64,000 bases of DNA from an uncultured bacterium (GTDB lineage: Bacteria; Cyanobacteriota; Vampirovibrionia; Gastranaerophilales; Gastranaerophilaceae): positions 124,001 to 188,000 of the forward strand of contig CADAYE010000001.1 in the NCBI GenBank assembly GCA_902792085.1, given 5' to 3'. Each line of letters starts with the position of its first letter. Position 1 is the first letter of the stretch. Below the pieces are notes generated by a model. The model was not told the DNA's origin. It worked only from the letters and a program-made list of their open reading frames with translations, and did not search any database. A program made the translations under genes and the position numbers. Below, in pieces: positions 52,834 to 61,607 of the stretch.

Positions 52834-53944
52834 ATCTATATAACTCCTTATATTTTTCTTTTACTTTTCCAAATTCAAACAATTCTTCCACTCTTTTTCT
52901 TGCATTTCGACCATATTGCAAGCGAAGTTCATCATTATTTATCAATTCATTTATTGCATTTGTTAGTTGCTTAACATTTTTAGGTTCAACAGTCAAACCC
53001 GTTTCTTTATCAACTGAAACATAATTAACACCGTTTTTAAGCCAAGTATTAATAACAGGCTTAGAGTGCCTCATTGCCTCAATCTGTACAATTCCAAATG
53101 CTTCTACTCTTGTTACCGAAGGAAAAAGATATATATCACACGCTTCATAATAATTGTCCAATTCTTCATCAGGTAATCTGCCAACCAATACAACTTTTTC
53201 TTGCAAATTATTTTCTTCAATATATTGTTTAAAACTTTCTGTTAAAGGACCTGAGCCGGCAAGAAGCCAAATTGCATTTTCAACATTTTTCATTGCTTTC
53301 AGACCATATATAAATCCCTTATATTTAACATGGCGACCTAAAGAAAATAATATCTTCTTACCTTTAAATTTTTCTCTTATTTCATTAACTTTGTTATTAT
53401 TAACTGTGTAATTTAATGAAATCCCTTGCGGTACAACTACGCATTTGTCTGCAAACTCTTCTAACATTTGGGAATTATGTATAATATTTGGTGAAAGTAC
53501 ATGGATTTTATCGGCTTTCCTTAAAAATATTCTATACAACCACCAAAAATATTTCATATATTTATCAAATCCGACAATATCGCTGTGATATGTCACATAC
53601 AGTTTTCTATACTTTGGTCTGGCTATAAAAAATGCAATCATTCCAAATATAAATGGCATATGCATGTGTAGAATATCGGTTTTTACTTTTGATAAATTCC
53701 AAATTAATTGTGGAGAAATGTTGTTAGATGCAAATTCAAACAAATATTTTGCTCTTGTATATTTAACATCATTTTCTACAGACGATTTATCAATATTTGA
53801 ACAACACAAAACCTCTTTTTCAAATTCTTCATTTGGCATACTATTATTGATTTGATTAATTACCGCCTCTACACCACCAATATGCGGATAGGCATAACGA
53901 AAAATCTGAGTAACTTTTATTTTTGTGTTCTCATTATTGCCCAT
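52823..53944 (-). CDS. Family 4 glycosyltransferase
   Basis: 373 residues, GT-B fold. Donor-side YPHIGGVEAVINQI; FSLGRHVKYKGFIYGLKAMK; ACDIYLFPSVTRVEAFGIVQIEAM with the E-x7-E site. Likely a mannosyl- or glucosyltransferase acting early in repeat-unit assembly, next to the priming transferase. Start overlaps the preceding gene. Confidence 0.9.
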   Translation of the reverse strand: MGNNENTKIKVTQIFRYAYPHIGGVEAVINQINNSMPNEEFEKEVLCCSNIDKSSVENDVKYTRAKYLFEFASNNISPQLIWNLSKVKTDILHMHMPFIFGMIAFFIARPKYRKLYVTYHSDIVGFDKYMKYFWWLYRIFLRKADKIHVLSPNIIHNSQMLEEFADKCVVVPQGISLNYTVNNNKVNEIREKFKGKKILFSLGRHVKYKGFIYGLKAMKNVENAIWLLAGSGPLTESFKQYIEENNLQEKVVLVGRLPDEELDNYYEACDIYLFPSVTRVEAFGIVQIEAMRHSKPVINTWLKNGVNYVSVDKETGLTVEPKNVKQLTNAINELINNDELRLQYGRNARKRVEELFEFGKVKEKYKELYRYEK

Positions 53945-55299
53945 TACTTATGTCTCCCTCCGACAGCCAAGAATACTGCTTTTACGAGTATAGCAATTTC
54001 CCACATCACATTTCTGTGTTTTATGTAATATAAGTCGTGTTCAAGACGCTCTCTTTCTTCATCTACCGTAAATACAGGATTCATATTAATATGTGACCAT
54101 CCGGTCCAACCGGTTTTTACCCACATCCTGCAAGTATAATATGGAATTTGTTTTTTAAATATTTCGGCTTCGTCTGCCCATTCGGCTCTGGGACCTACTA
54201 TCGACATTTCACCTTTCAAAATATTTACCATTTGCGGAATTTCATCAAATCTTGCCTTTCGCACAAATCTGCAAAACGGTATAATTCTATCATCACCTTT
54301 GACAGACTCTGCATATTTTACATCAGTAGAATCCTTTGGGACATAGTCATTTACATACATTGTTCTCAATTTATAACATTCAAAAGTTTTTCCGCCTTTT
54401 CCTACCCTTGTCTGGGAGAAAAATGGGCTTGCGCCGTCAGTTAATTTTACTCTTATTGCAATGTATGCGGTAACAGGTAATGTAACAATTAAAATAATTG
54501 ATGCGGCAATTATATCATATACTCTTTTGCAAAAGTCATAAGCGTATGAACGATGTGTTGCAAACTGATAATATAATTCCGTTATTGTTTTTTCATCAAT
54601 ATAGTATTTTCCTGTTACCATTTCATAAAAATCAGGCATTTTGTATATAGCAACAGAACGAGGCGCAGTTATAATCAACTCCGTTGCCTGAGCAATAACT
54701 ACTATATCAATTTCATTTTCTTCTATAATTTGACTTAAATCATTGACATCTTTATATATTAGAACATCATCGTCCTGCGCAAATTCTTCATCAGTTTCGT
54801 TAACTTGAACGAATCCTGCAACTCTCATTCTTAAAGCCTTTTTACCCTGAATTTCATCTGCAATAACCTTTGCCCTGTGATCAGAACCCAAAATCAAAAT
54901 ATTTTTTTCTCTTTTAATTCTGAATAAATAAAAATGATAAAATGCCCTGTAAAGCCTTAAAATAACAAATATTGTAAGTATATTAAGCGCAATAAAATTT
55001 ATTGTTGAAGTTATCGATGATGCAAATATCAAAAGATATGCCGCAGGAATAACATGAGTCATTACAACACCTTCAAAAAGAAGATATGTATTTTTTGTAT
55101 TGATATTAAACTCACGAATCTTATAATTGCCTTTCAAATATAAAGTAACAAGACCTGCTAATACTGTCGTTATACACAAAATGACAACTGCTTTAGGTGT
55201 ATAATCAAAAATACTCGCCCATATAAATGTAGATAAACTTAATACAAAAAAATCAAATATAAACATTATCGTTGTCGATTTAGACAAACTTTTAAACAT
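53944..55299 (-). CDS. Undecaprenyl-phosphate sugar phosphotransferase (priming enzyme)
   Basis: 451 residues. Five N-terminal membrane helices, a Rossmann-like CoA_binding_3 region (REKNILILGSDHRAKVIAD), then the bacterial sugar transferase core: KRVYDIIAASIILIVTLPVTAYI, SPFFSQTRVGKGGKTFECYKLRTM, DEIPQMVNILKGEMSIVGPRAEW. This WbaP/WcaJ-type enzyme transfers hexose-1-P to undecaprenyl phosphate and starts the repeat unit. First gene of the main cluster operon; ~260 bp of AT-rich DNA without a clear promoter separates it from galE. Confidence 0.93.
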   Translation of the reverse strand: MFKSLSKSTTIMFIFDFFVLSLSTFIWASIFDYTPKAVVILCITTVLAGLVTLYLKGNYKIREFNINTKNTYLLFEGVVMTHVIPAAYLLIFASSITSTINFIALNILTIFVILRLYRAFYHFYLFRIKREKNILILGSDHRAKVIADEIQGKKALRMRVAGFVQVNETDEEFAQDDDVLIYKDVNDLSQIIEENEIDIVVIAQATELIITAPRSVAIYKMPDFYEMVTGKYYIDEKTITELYYQFATHRSYAYDFCKRVYDIIAASIILIVTLPVTAYIAIRVKLTDGASPFFSQTRVGKGGKTFECYKLRTMYVNDYVPKDSTDVKYAESVKGDDRIIPFCRFVRKARFDEIPQMVNILKGEMSIVGPRAEWADEAEIFKKQIPYYTCRMWVKTGWTGWSHINMNPVFTVDEERERLEHDLYYIKHRNVMWEIAILVKAVFLAVGGRHK

Positions 55300-55557
55300 T
55301 GTATCACTCCAATAATTTAGATTCTATAAAATATGTTTTTGATTGCTATTTTTTGTATATTCGGCAAAATATTACAAAAAAAATCAATTCTGTTGTTAAT
55401 ATTCGCAACAAGATACTAACATAAACATTAAAGATAAAATACAAAAAAAAGTGATGTTGATAAAAAACTTAACAAAGGAATATATAGACAAATAGGCTAT
55501 ACTAAAGTCTTATATCCATGTAATTTATTTTGTATTATTATATATATTTACTAAACT

Positions 55558-56565
55558 TTATTGAAAACTCTTCTCCCATTGATATGCCGTTTTAATGCTA
55601 TATTTTAAATTTTTTTGAGGATTCCAGTTCAAAACATTTTTAGCTTTTGAATTATCTGCAACCAAAACAGCAGGGTCACCTTCTCGTCTTGGGCATACAT
55701 TTACAGGAATATCTCGCTCTGTAACTTCTTCACAAGCCCTAAAAACTTCCTTTACGGTGTTGCCTTCATTTGTTCCTAAGTTGAAAAAGTCAGTTTCCCC
55801 TCCATTTTCAAGATATTTTAGAGCCAAAACATGAGCCTGCGCCAAATCTTCAACATTTATATAATCTCGCACACAAGTGCCGTCTTTTGTGTCATAGTCA
55901 CTTCCATACATTTCAAATGTTTTACCGCCTGAAAAAGTTGATTTTAAAATATTCGGGATCAAATGTGTTTCCGGGTTGTGCCATTCTCCTACTCTGTTGT
56001 CACTATCTGCACCTGCAACATTAAAGTATCTCAATCTCACGGATTTTAAACTATAAGCCCTGTCATAGTCATCCATAATTTTTTCAAGCATAAGTTTTGT
56101 CTGTCCGTATGTATTAATCGGATTTTGGGGATGTTTTTCATCTATCGGTGTGTAAATAGGTTCACCATAAGTTGCAGCGGTAGAAGAAAAAACAATCTTT
56201 CCTACGCTGTTATCAAGCATTGCATCTAAAAGATTCAAAGTCCCACATACATTATTCCTGTAATACTTTCTCGGATTTTTAACACTCTCACCGACTTGAG
56301 AAAACGCCGCAAAATGAACAACTGCCTCGATTTTTTCCTGCATAAATAAACTATCCAAATTTGCAGGATTTAATAAATCCCCTTTGTAAAATTTTACATT
56401 TCCGTATTTTTTTAATGTTTCAACTGTTTCAATATGACCTGTTGAAAGATTATCAAAAATTACAATATCATAACCTTGGTTTAAAAGAGCCAAAACACAA
56501 TGGCTTCCTATATACCCTGCTCCGCCTGTTACTAATATTTTCTCTTTAGAAAGACTCTCACTCAT
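55558..56565 (-). CDS. galE: UDP-glucose 4-epimerase
   Basis: 335 residues. VTGGAGYIGSHCVLALL binds NAD; SSTAATYGEP and YGQTKLMLEK give Ser, Tyr and Lys of the active site; DGTCVRDYINVEDLA is GalE-specific. Interconverts UDP-Glc and UDP-Gal, feeding the cluster. ATG 56565 with TTGGAG 8 nt upstream. It lies outside the tight operon but on the same strand. Confidence 0.95.
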   Translation of the reverse strand: MSESLSKEKILVTGGAGYIGSHCVLALLNQGYDIVIFDNLSTGHIETVETLKKYGNVKFYKGDLLNPANLDSLFMQEKIEAVVHFAAFSQVGESVKNPRKYYRNNVCGTLNLLDAMLDNSVGKIVFSSTAATYGEPIYTPIDEKHPQNPINTYGQTKLMLEKIMDDYDRAYSLKSVRLRYFNVAGADSDNRVGEWHNPETHLIPNILKSTFSGGKTFEMYGSDYDTKDGTCVRDYINVEDLAQAHVLALKYLENGGETDFFNLGTNEGNTVKEVFRACEEVTERDIPVNVCPRREGDPAVLVADNSKAKNVLNWNPQKNLKYSIKTAYQWEKSFQ

Positions 56566-56743
56566 TTTGTACTCCAATCATTATAATAATGCAAATCTCA
56601 ATTATATACTAATTCAATAAATTTAATATTGATCAAAATTCTCAAGTCAAATCGTATCATGAAAAATCGAAATAAACATATCTCTAATTGTACTCAAGAA
56701 AAAAAACTTAATAAAAGAAATAAAGCAGAACTAGTTTTCTTAT

Positions 56744-56938
56744 CGGCGGTAACGGGAATTGTCTTGAGTCGCTCGCTATAAACGGCATTACAGGTCACGA
56801 CCCTTGTCGTGCCCTTTCAGCCTCTGCTCGCTCCTCGCTGAACCCTATTGACAAGCCTTTCGGCTTGTACGGGTTCTCAAATCGCAACAATTATATCAGC
56901 CAATAAAAAAGACACGATAAACGTGTCTTTCTCATTGG
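56744..56938 (-). mobile_element. 195-bp tRNA-end module A
   Basis: Starts with CGGCGGTAACGGGAATTG (56744-56761), identical to positions ~56-73 of tRNA-Glu on the minus strand, followed by a structured GC-rich insert. The insert begins TCTTG and has CACGAC-cctt-GTCGTG and ACAAGCC-tttc-GGCTTGT hairpins and CCTCTGCTCG. A second T-arm piece, TGAACCC, lies at 56839-56845; the terminator hairpin at 56908-56930 ends the previous unit. Same layout as module B. Confidence 0.55.
56908..56930 (-). terminator. Terminator hairpin at module B/A junction
   Basis: Minus strand: AAAGACACG-tttat-CGTGTCTTTTTT, directly after the displaced tRNA end of module B. Confidence 0.7.
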
Positions 56939-57134
56939 CGGCGGTAACGGGAATTGTCTTGCAATCCTCGCATGGGACGGCTTCCGTGTCGGCAACCCTG
57001 TCAGCCGACCGCTTGAACATGTTGCCGACAACTTCAGCCTCTGCTCGGATTGCGCTGAACCCGAAAAGGGGCTAAATCCCACTGTTACACGCTAAATAAA
57101 AACGAGAATCCCAAATGGTATTCTCGTTTTTATT
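56939..57134 (-). mobile_element. 196-bp tRNA-end module B
   Basis: Starts with the same 18-bp tRNA-Glu end (56939-56956) plus TCTTG, as in module A. The insert contains a 10-bp inverted repeat TGTCGGCAAC/GTTGCCGACA (56987-57030 region), CCTCTGCTCGG, and TGAACCC at 57056-57062. It ends against the real tRNA-Glu with its own terminator (57096-57132). Confidence 0.55.
57096..57132 (-). terminator. Terminator of tRNA-Glu
   Basis: AAAAACGAGAAT - loop - ATTCTCGTTTTTAT, just after the tRNA 3' end on the minus strand. Confidence 0.8.
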
Positions 57135-57206
57135 CGGCGGTAACGGGAATTGAACCCGTGTTTGCAGAATGAGAATCTGCCGTCCTGACCACTAGACGAT
57201 ACCGCT
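57135..57206 (-). tRNA. tRNA-Glu(CUC)
   Basis: 72 nt on the minus strand. Anticodon stem-loop GCAGA-TTCTCAT-TCTGC with anticodon CTC; D-arm TCGTCTAGTGGTCAGGACG; T-arm ACGGG-TTCAATT-CCCGT; acceptor 3' strand TACCGCC and G73. The 5' side reads AGCGGTA, so pair 1-72 is A:C, a mismatch. CCA not encoded. Its 3' end from the T-loop on is repeated twice downstream at 195-196 bp steps. Confidence 0.92.
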
Positions 57207-57248
57207 ATTGATAATTAAATTATAGGTCGAAAATTATTTAATTCAAGA

Positions 57249-57455
57249 TTAAATCTCATAACATAATTCCTCATAATCACATATTGTTTTTTCAAATTTT
57301 TTGCTGATAATTTCTGCAAGTATGAGCAAATGCGTACAATCTTCAATATTATCTCTTGAACAAATATCTATGCTTTGCTTTAGACAAGTCAAAAGCATTT
57401 CAACATTATTCATTTCGTCATATATATATTCCGCTTTTTTTGTAAGTTTGCCCAT
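57249..57455 (-). CDS. Small hypothetical protein, paralogue of 4854-5075
   Basis: 68 residues, helical, no signal. Shares with the 4854 protein the N-terminal KKAEYIYDEM/QAEFITSEL helix, then IEDCTHLLILAEIISKKFEK versus IDCSHIFEIIEILNNKIEN. Weak SD 'ggaatag'. Divergent from the XRE gene at 57555, with a shared ~100-bp intergenic region. Function unknown; perhaps an accessory small-gene pair spread by duplication. Confidence 0.55.
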   Translation of the reverse strand: MGKLTKKAEYIYDEMNNVEMLLTCLKQSIDICSRDNIEDCTHLLILAEIISKKFEKTICDYEELCYEI

Positions 57456-57519
57456 ATTCTATTCCATATTAAATTTATATTATTACAATTATACTTGTAA
57501 TATTTACATAAATACCATA

Positions 57520-57548
57520 TTGTTATTTTTTTGTCAATAGTTAATAAT
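57520..57548 (+). promoter_or_regulatory. Promoter of the XRE gene, leaderless type
   Basis: TTGTTA (57520-57525), 17-nt spacer, AATAAT (57543-57548), then 6 nt to ATG 57555; no SD. Confidence 0.5.
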
Positions 57549-57554
57549 CAAAAT

Positions 57555-57764
57555 ATGAACACAAGAGCATTAGGTTTAAATATTAAAGCAGAAAGAAACA
57601 GAAAAGAACTTTCTCAGGAAAGACTCGGAGAATTGGTAAATCTGAGTACAAATTCTATAAGTTTAATTGAAAAAGGCAAGCAAATTCCTAACGCAATAAA
57701 CTTATATTTAATTGCCAAAGTTCTTGAAGTAGATATAAATGAATTATTTAAAGGAATTGAATAA
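57555..57764 (+). CDS. XRE-family HTH regulator
   Basis: 69 residues: LGLNIKAERNRKELSQERLGELVNLSTNSISLIEKGKQ is a classic Cro/C1 HTH, with only a short C-terminal helix (DINELFKG). Stop TAA overlaps the ATG of the protease gene (TAATG), so the two form one operon. A lone repressor of this kind often controls its own operon. Start ATG 57555 has no SD; a promoter sits 6 nt upstream. Confidence 0.85.
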   Translation: MNTRALGLNIKAERNRKELSQERLGELVNLSTNSISLIEKGKQIPNAINLYLIAKVLEVDINELFKGIE

Positions 57765-58342
57765 TGGGTATTATGAAAAAATTTTTGATATCACTATTAA
57801 TAATTTTCACGGGAATATTTTTCTTTGGCTTAAAATCATTTGCCGCAGGTAACTATGGCCCGCATTGGCAAAAACAGGTTATCAAAGTTTATATTGCAGA
57901 TGACAGTTATGCCGAAATGATGCAGAGAGCGTTCCAAAAATGGGTTGAAAAAAGTAACTCCCGATTAAAATTTGAATATGTAACAACCCCGCCTGCAGAT
58001 ATTGAAGTTGATTTTGCAGATGAAACAGACGGAACTGACGGCGATATTGGTTGTTATTCTTTAATTATAAAAGGTGGTGCAATTACTAAAGCAAATATAG
58101 TTATCGCTCCAAATCCTACTAAAAATTCAAATAATCTTATTTATACAGTAATGCTCCACGAAATCGGACACGCACTCGGATTAAATGATTCATCAAGAAA
58201 ATTGGGAATAATGAGTACACCTGTAACTGAAAATCAAGATATAATAAATACAGATATGCTAAGACTTTTTCATCTCAATGGCTGGACTTATATTGACAAA
58301 AATTCACCTGAACCTGCAGTAAAACAAACTACCGAAGATTAA
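57764..58342 (+). CDS. Secreted metzincin-type metalloprotease, Asp as third ligand
   Basis: 192 residues with a signal peptide (KKFLISLLIIFTGIFFFGLKSFA). The mature part has the metzincin zinc motif HEIGHALGLND (His132, Glu133, His136, Asp142 in place of the usual third His) and a Met-turn GIMS. Asp as third ligand is known from snapalysin-type enzymes. Translation is coupled to the XRE gene (TAATG) with AAGGA before ATG. Convergent with two matrixin-like genes; the 3' end overlaps the next by 14 nt. Confidence 0.8.
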   Translation: MGIMKKFLISLLIIFTGIFFFGLKSFAAGNYGPHWQKQVIKVYIADDSYAEMMQRAFQKWVEKSNSRLKFEYVTTPPADIEVDFADETDGTDGDIGCYSLIIKGGAITKANIVIAPNPTKNSNNLIYTVMLHEIGHALGLNDSSRKLGIMSTPVTENQDIINTDMLRLFHLNGWTYIDKNSPEPAVKQTTED

Positions 58343-58877
58343 TTCCGTAAAGTGAATACAATGCGCGGATATCATTAGTTCCGATTTCTTGCCGTATTGC
58401 AATGCCAAGATTTGTAGAAGCAAACATTATATCGTTGTAACCTTTTGAATGAGTAAGCCCCAAACAGTGACCGATTTCATGACGCATCACTGCATAAACT
58501 TGCGTATTACTTAACAAAAGACCTTTCGGTCGCCTTTTGGCAATATATATTCTTGAATGCATATTACCATTATGACGAAAGTTCTTTGTACAACCCATTG
58601 CTTCAGGACTTCCGCAGTAATCAGTCAAATCTTTTTCTATAAAAATTACATCAATATCCGAATCTTCTATTGATTTTGCACTTTTAAAAGCGATATAATT
58701 TTTACTTTTTCTCTGCCAATCATCAAACGCTTTTTTCATCAGACTTGTTTTATCATCACCCTGCGGAATATATACAGAAATATTTTGCGGATTACTCCAG
58801 CGCCAAACACTTTCTGCTTTTATCTGAAAATAAAAACCAAAAGCAATTAATAAAAAACATAAAAATATTTTTTTCAT
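58329..58877 (-). CDS. Secreted matrixin-like metalloprotease
   Basis: 182 residues. Signal peptide (KKIFLCFLLIAFGFYFQIKA); N-terminal IPQGDDKTSLMKKAFDDWQ, then zinc motif RHEIGHCLGLTH (His133, Glu134, His137, His143) and Met-turn DIMFAS. Four cysteines in the mature part (YCGSPEAMGCTK and others) may form disulfides. 1 nt after the stop of the upstream paralogue, so cotranscribed. Confidence 0.87.
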   Translation of the reverse strand: MKKIFLCFLLIAFGFYFQIKAESVWRWSNPQNISVYIPQGDDKTSLMKKAFDDWQRKSKNYIAFKSAKSIEDSDIDVIFIEKDLTDYCGSPEAMGCTKNFRHNGNMHSRIYIAKRRPKGLLLSNTQVYAVMRHEIGHCLGLTHSKGYNDIMFASTNLGIAIRQEIGTNDIRALYSLYGINLR

Positions 58878-58878
58878 A

Positions 58879-59472
58879 CTATTTTATTCCATATAATTCA
58901 TAAAGAGTTTTTACATCTTCCGGTTGAATTTCCTGAACTTCAGCCATTTCGGAATTTGTACCCTCATACATCAGGCTTTTTTTATCTTTTGAATGTTGAA
59001 GTCCCAATGCGTGACCAATTTCGTGCAGCATTATAGTATAAACCTGATTTTTCGTCATAGGTTTGCCGTTCATATCGTAAACTGAAATATATATTTTAAC
59101 TCCTAAAATTCTTTTGTTGCCGTGTACGGTTTTTGCAGAAACAAAAGAACAGCAGCCAAGTGCTTTATCGTTATGACATATTGCCCCCATCCCGGATTCA
59201 ATAAATACTACTTCCATATTTGCGGTACTTTTTGTTCCTACAAATTCAAAAGTAAAATTCCCGCCGGTATGTTTTTGCCAATCCATAAATGCGTGTTTCA
59301 TTGTCGTTGAGAGCATATCTTTTCGCGGAATATAAACTTTCAATCCCTGAGTTTTTATTAATACAGGCTTTGAATTGGGATTTGGCGGGGATGCCGGCAT
59401 AATTGCGCAAACATTTGTCTGAATTATAAAAAATAAAAATATTACAAAAATAACCGAAAAAATCTTTTTCAT
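58879..59472 (-). CDS. Secreted matrixin-like metalloprotease
   Basis: 197 residues. Signal peptide (KKIFSVIFVIFLFFIIQTNVCA), mature part with YIPRKDMLSTTMKHAFMDWQ, zinc motif LHEIGHALGLQH (His150, Glu151, His154, His160) and Met-turn SLMYEG. Paralogue of the next gene. The matrix-metalloprotease-like fold suggests degradation of proteins or peptides outside the cell; the substrate is unknown. Confidence 0.88.
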   Translation of the reverse strand: MKKIFSVIFVIFLFFIIQTNVCAIMPASPPNPNSKPVLIKTQGLKVYIPRKDMLSTTMKHAFMDWQKHTGGNFTFEFVGTKSTANMEVVFIESGMGAICHNDKALGCCSFVSAKTVHGNKRILGVKIYISVYDMNGKPMTKNQVYTIMLHEIGHALGLQHSKDKKSLMYEGTNSEMAEVQEIQPEDVKTLYELYGIK

Positions 59473-59599
59473 ATTAATATTATTTACTTTTTTTCAAAAA
59501 AAATAAGACTGTTTACAATTATACTTATTAAAAATTTACATAAATTGTGTTGAAAATAACAATAAAGTTAAACTATAATAAATTTTGACAGGGGATTTA

Positions 59600-61603
59600 A
59601 TGGCAAAAGAACTTTCAACAATAACAGAACACAAACCGGCACATAAAAAATATGTGTTGAAAAAACGAACACCGGAATGTAAAAATTATAAGGTAAATTA
59701 TTCGCAGGATTTGAACGAAAAACAACTTGAGACAGTAATGTTTAATGATGGTGCTTTACTTGTAATTGCAGGGGCAGGCTCAGGAAAAACCAAAACATTG
59801 ACCTATCGTGTTGCAAGGCTTATTGAAGATGGAACTGCGCCAAATAACATCTTATTACTGACTTTTACCAAAAAAGCCGCACACGAAATGTTATCAAGAG
59901 CATCACTTGTACTCGATGAACGCTGTGAAAAAGTTGCAGGAGGAACTTTTCACTCTTTTGCAAATATAATTTTGCGCAAATATGCTTCAGCGTTGAAACT
60001 AAAAAATAATTTTACAATAATGGACAGAAGCGATTGTGAGGACATAATAAACCATATTGTCGGACAAATGTTTCCCAAAAAAGAAAAAAGATTTCCTAAA
60101 AAATCAACTATTCTTGATATGTATTCAAAAAGTGTGAATAAAGTTATCCCGGCTAAAAAAATTATAGAGGAAGAATTTCCGCAATTTGAGCATTGCATTG
60201 ATAAAATTCTTGAGGTTCACAAAAATTATGTTGCTTATAAGCGTGAAAATTCAATTTTAGATTATGACGATTTGCTTGTATATTTAAAAATTCTTCTTGA
60301 AAATAATGACTCATTAAGGCAAAAAATTTCAGGCGAATACAAATATATTATGGTTGACGAATACCAAGACACAAATACTTTGCAGGCTGATGTAGTGAAA
60401 CTTTTGGCTTCTGTTCACGGAAACATTATGGCAGTAGGAGATGATGCTCAAAGTATTTATTCATTTAGAGGGGCAAACTATAAAAATATTTTTGATTTTC
60501 CAAAACTGTTTAAAAATACCAAAATAATTAAATTAGAACAAAATTACCGCAGTACTCAAAATATACTGAAATTAACCAATACAATTATCGGCAGAGCAAA
60601 GGAAAAATATGACAAAGAACTGTTTTCGCAAATTGAATCACCTGTCAAACCTGCACTGATTTGTGCAAAAAATACCCAGATGGAAGCAGATTTTATTTGT
60701 CAGAGAATTTTAGAACTTTTGGACGAAGATGTACCGCTATCGGATATTTGCGTACTTGCAAGAAACGCAAGAATGTCTTATTCATTGGAAATTGAACTTT
60801 CAAAACGATCAATACCGTTTAGAAAATTCGGCGGTCCAAAATTTATGGAAACTGCACACATCAAAGATGTTCTTTCTCATTTGAGAGTATTGGTTAATCC
60901 CGATGATGTAATAAGTTTTACAAGAATTTTGCTTCTCTTAAGAGGTGTCGGAAATGCTGCAGTTAATAATATTTTGCCTGTCATAAAGGGCAATTTTAAT
61001 CCTGATATAAAACTCTTACCGTCAAATAAAATGACAAGTCTTGCGCCTTTATTAAAAGTCCTGAATAAAGAACACTCTGTAATTGCGACAAAAAAGCCAT
61101 CCGAAATTATGGAAGAAATTATCAGATACTATCGCCCGATTTTGCGTGACAAATATGACGATTTTAATAAGCGTGAGAAGGATTTGGAGCATTTGCAATA
61201 CCTCTCAACACAATATAAAAATCTTGAGGACTTTTTAAGCGATATGGCTCTTGACCCGCCTGACTCCAGCGTTGAAGGGATGTATAAAAATAATATTGAT
61301 GACGAAGCACTGACGATTTCAACAATACACAGTGCAAAAGGTCTTGAATGGGACAGCGTATTTATAATTGGCGCAGTTGACGGCAGATTCCCAAGTGCTT
61401 ATTCGTTTAATTCTGAAGAAGAAATGGACGAGGAATTGCGCCTTATGTATGTTGCAACAACAAGAGCAAAAAATAATTTGTATATTTCGTACCCTGTCGA
61501 TATGTACGATTATTCAATGGGAATGGTACTATCTAAACCGTCAAGATTTTTGGATAAAATTCCTGACGATATTTTGGAAGTTTGGGATATTACGGAGGGG
61601 TAA
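59600..61603 (+). CDS. UvrD/PcrA-type SF1 DNA helicase
   Basis: 667 residues. Q-motif (LNEKQLETV), Walker A AGAGSGKTKTLTYRVARLI, LLTFTKKAAHEM, Walker B MVDEYQDTN, GDDAQSIYSFRGA, LEQNYRST, and the C-terminal motifs ISTIHSAKGLEWDSVFIIGAVDG and ELRLMYVATTRAKNNLYIS. Unwinds DNA 3'-5' in repair; Rep, PcrA or UvrD cannot be told apart here. Somewhat short for UvrD (~720), with a short C-terminus. ATG 59600 with AGGGGA upstream. Confidence 0.93.
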   Translation: MAKELSTITEHKPAHKKYVLKKRTPECKNYKVNYSQDLNEKQLETVMFNDGALLVIAGAGSGKTKTLTYRVARLIEDGTAPNNILLLTFTKKAAHEMLSRASLVLDERCEKVAGGTFHSFANIILRKYASALKLKNNFTIMDRSDCEDIINHIVGQMFPKKEKRFPKKSTILDMYSKSVNKVIPAKKIIEEEFPQFEHCIDKILEVHKNYVAYKRENSILDYDDLLVYLKILLENNDSLRQKISGEYKYIMVDEYQDTNTLQADVVKLLASVHGNIMAVGDDAQSIYSFRGANYKNIFDFPKLFKNTKIIKLEQNYRSTQNILKLTNTIIGRAKEKYDKELFSQIESPVKPALICAKNTQMEADFICQRILELLDEDVPLSDICVLARNARMSYSLEIELSKRSIPFRKFGGPKFMETAHIKDVLSHLRVLVNPDDVISFTRILLLLRGVGNAAVNNILPVIKGNFNPDIKLLPSNKMTSLAPLLKVLNKEHSVIATKKPSEIMEEIIRYYRPILRDKYDDFNKREKDLEHLQYLSTQYKNLEDFLSDMALDPPDSSVEGMYKNNIDDEALTISTIHSAKGLEWDSVFIIGAVDGRFPSAYSFNSEEEMDEELRLMYVATTRAKNNLYISYPVDMYDYSMGMVLSKPSRFLDKIPDDILEVWDITEG

Positions 61604-61607
61604 CAAC

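Noticed and set aside
55300-55557. Promoter of the exopolysaccharide operon
   Set aside because: Several AT-rich -10-like sequences but no convincing -35/-10 pair.
56848-57082. Overlapping frames of 63-75 codons in the tRNA-Glu modules
   Set aside because: They arise from GC-rich repeat DNA without stops; neither has an SD, and module A does not keep the frame.
57135-57206. Intron or T-loop insertion in tRNA-Glu copies (functional split tRNAs)
   Set aside because: The displaced copies have no 5' acceptor strand, D-arm or anticodon arm, so they cannot be tRNAs.
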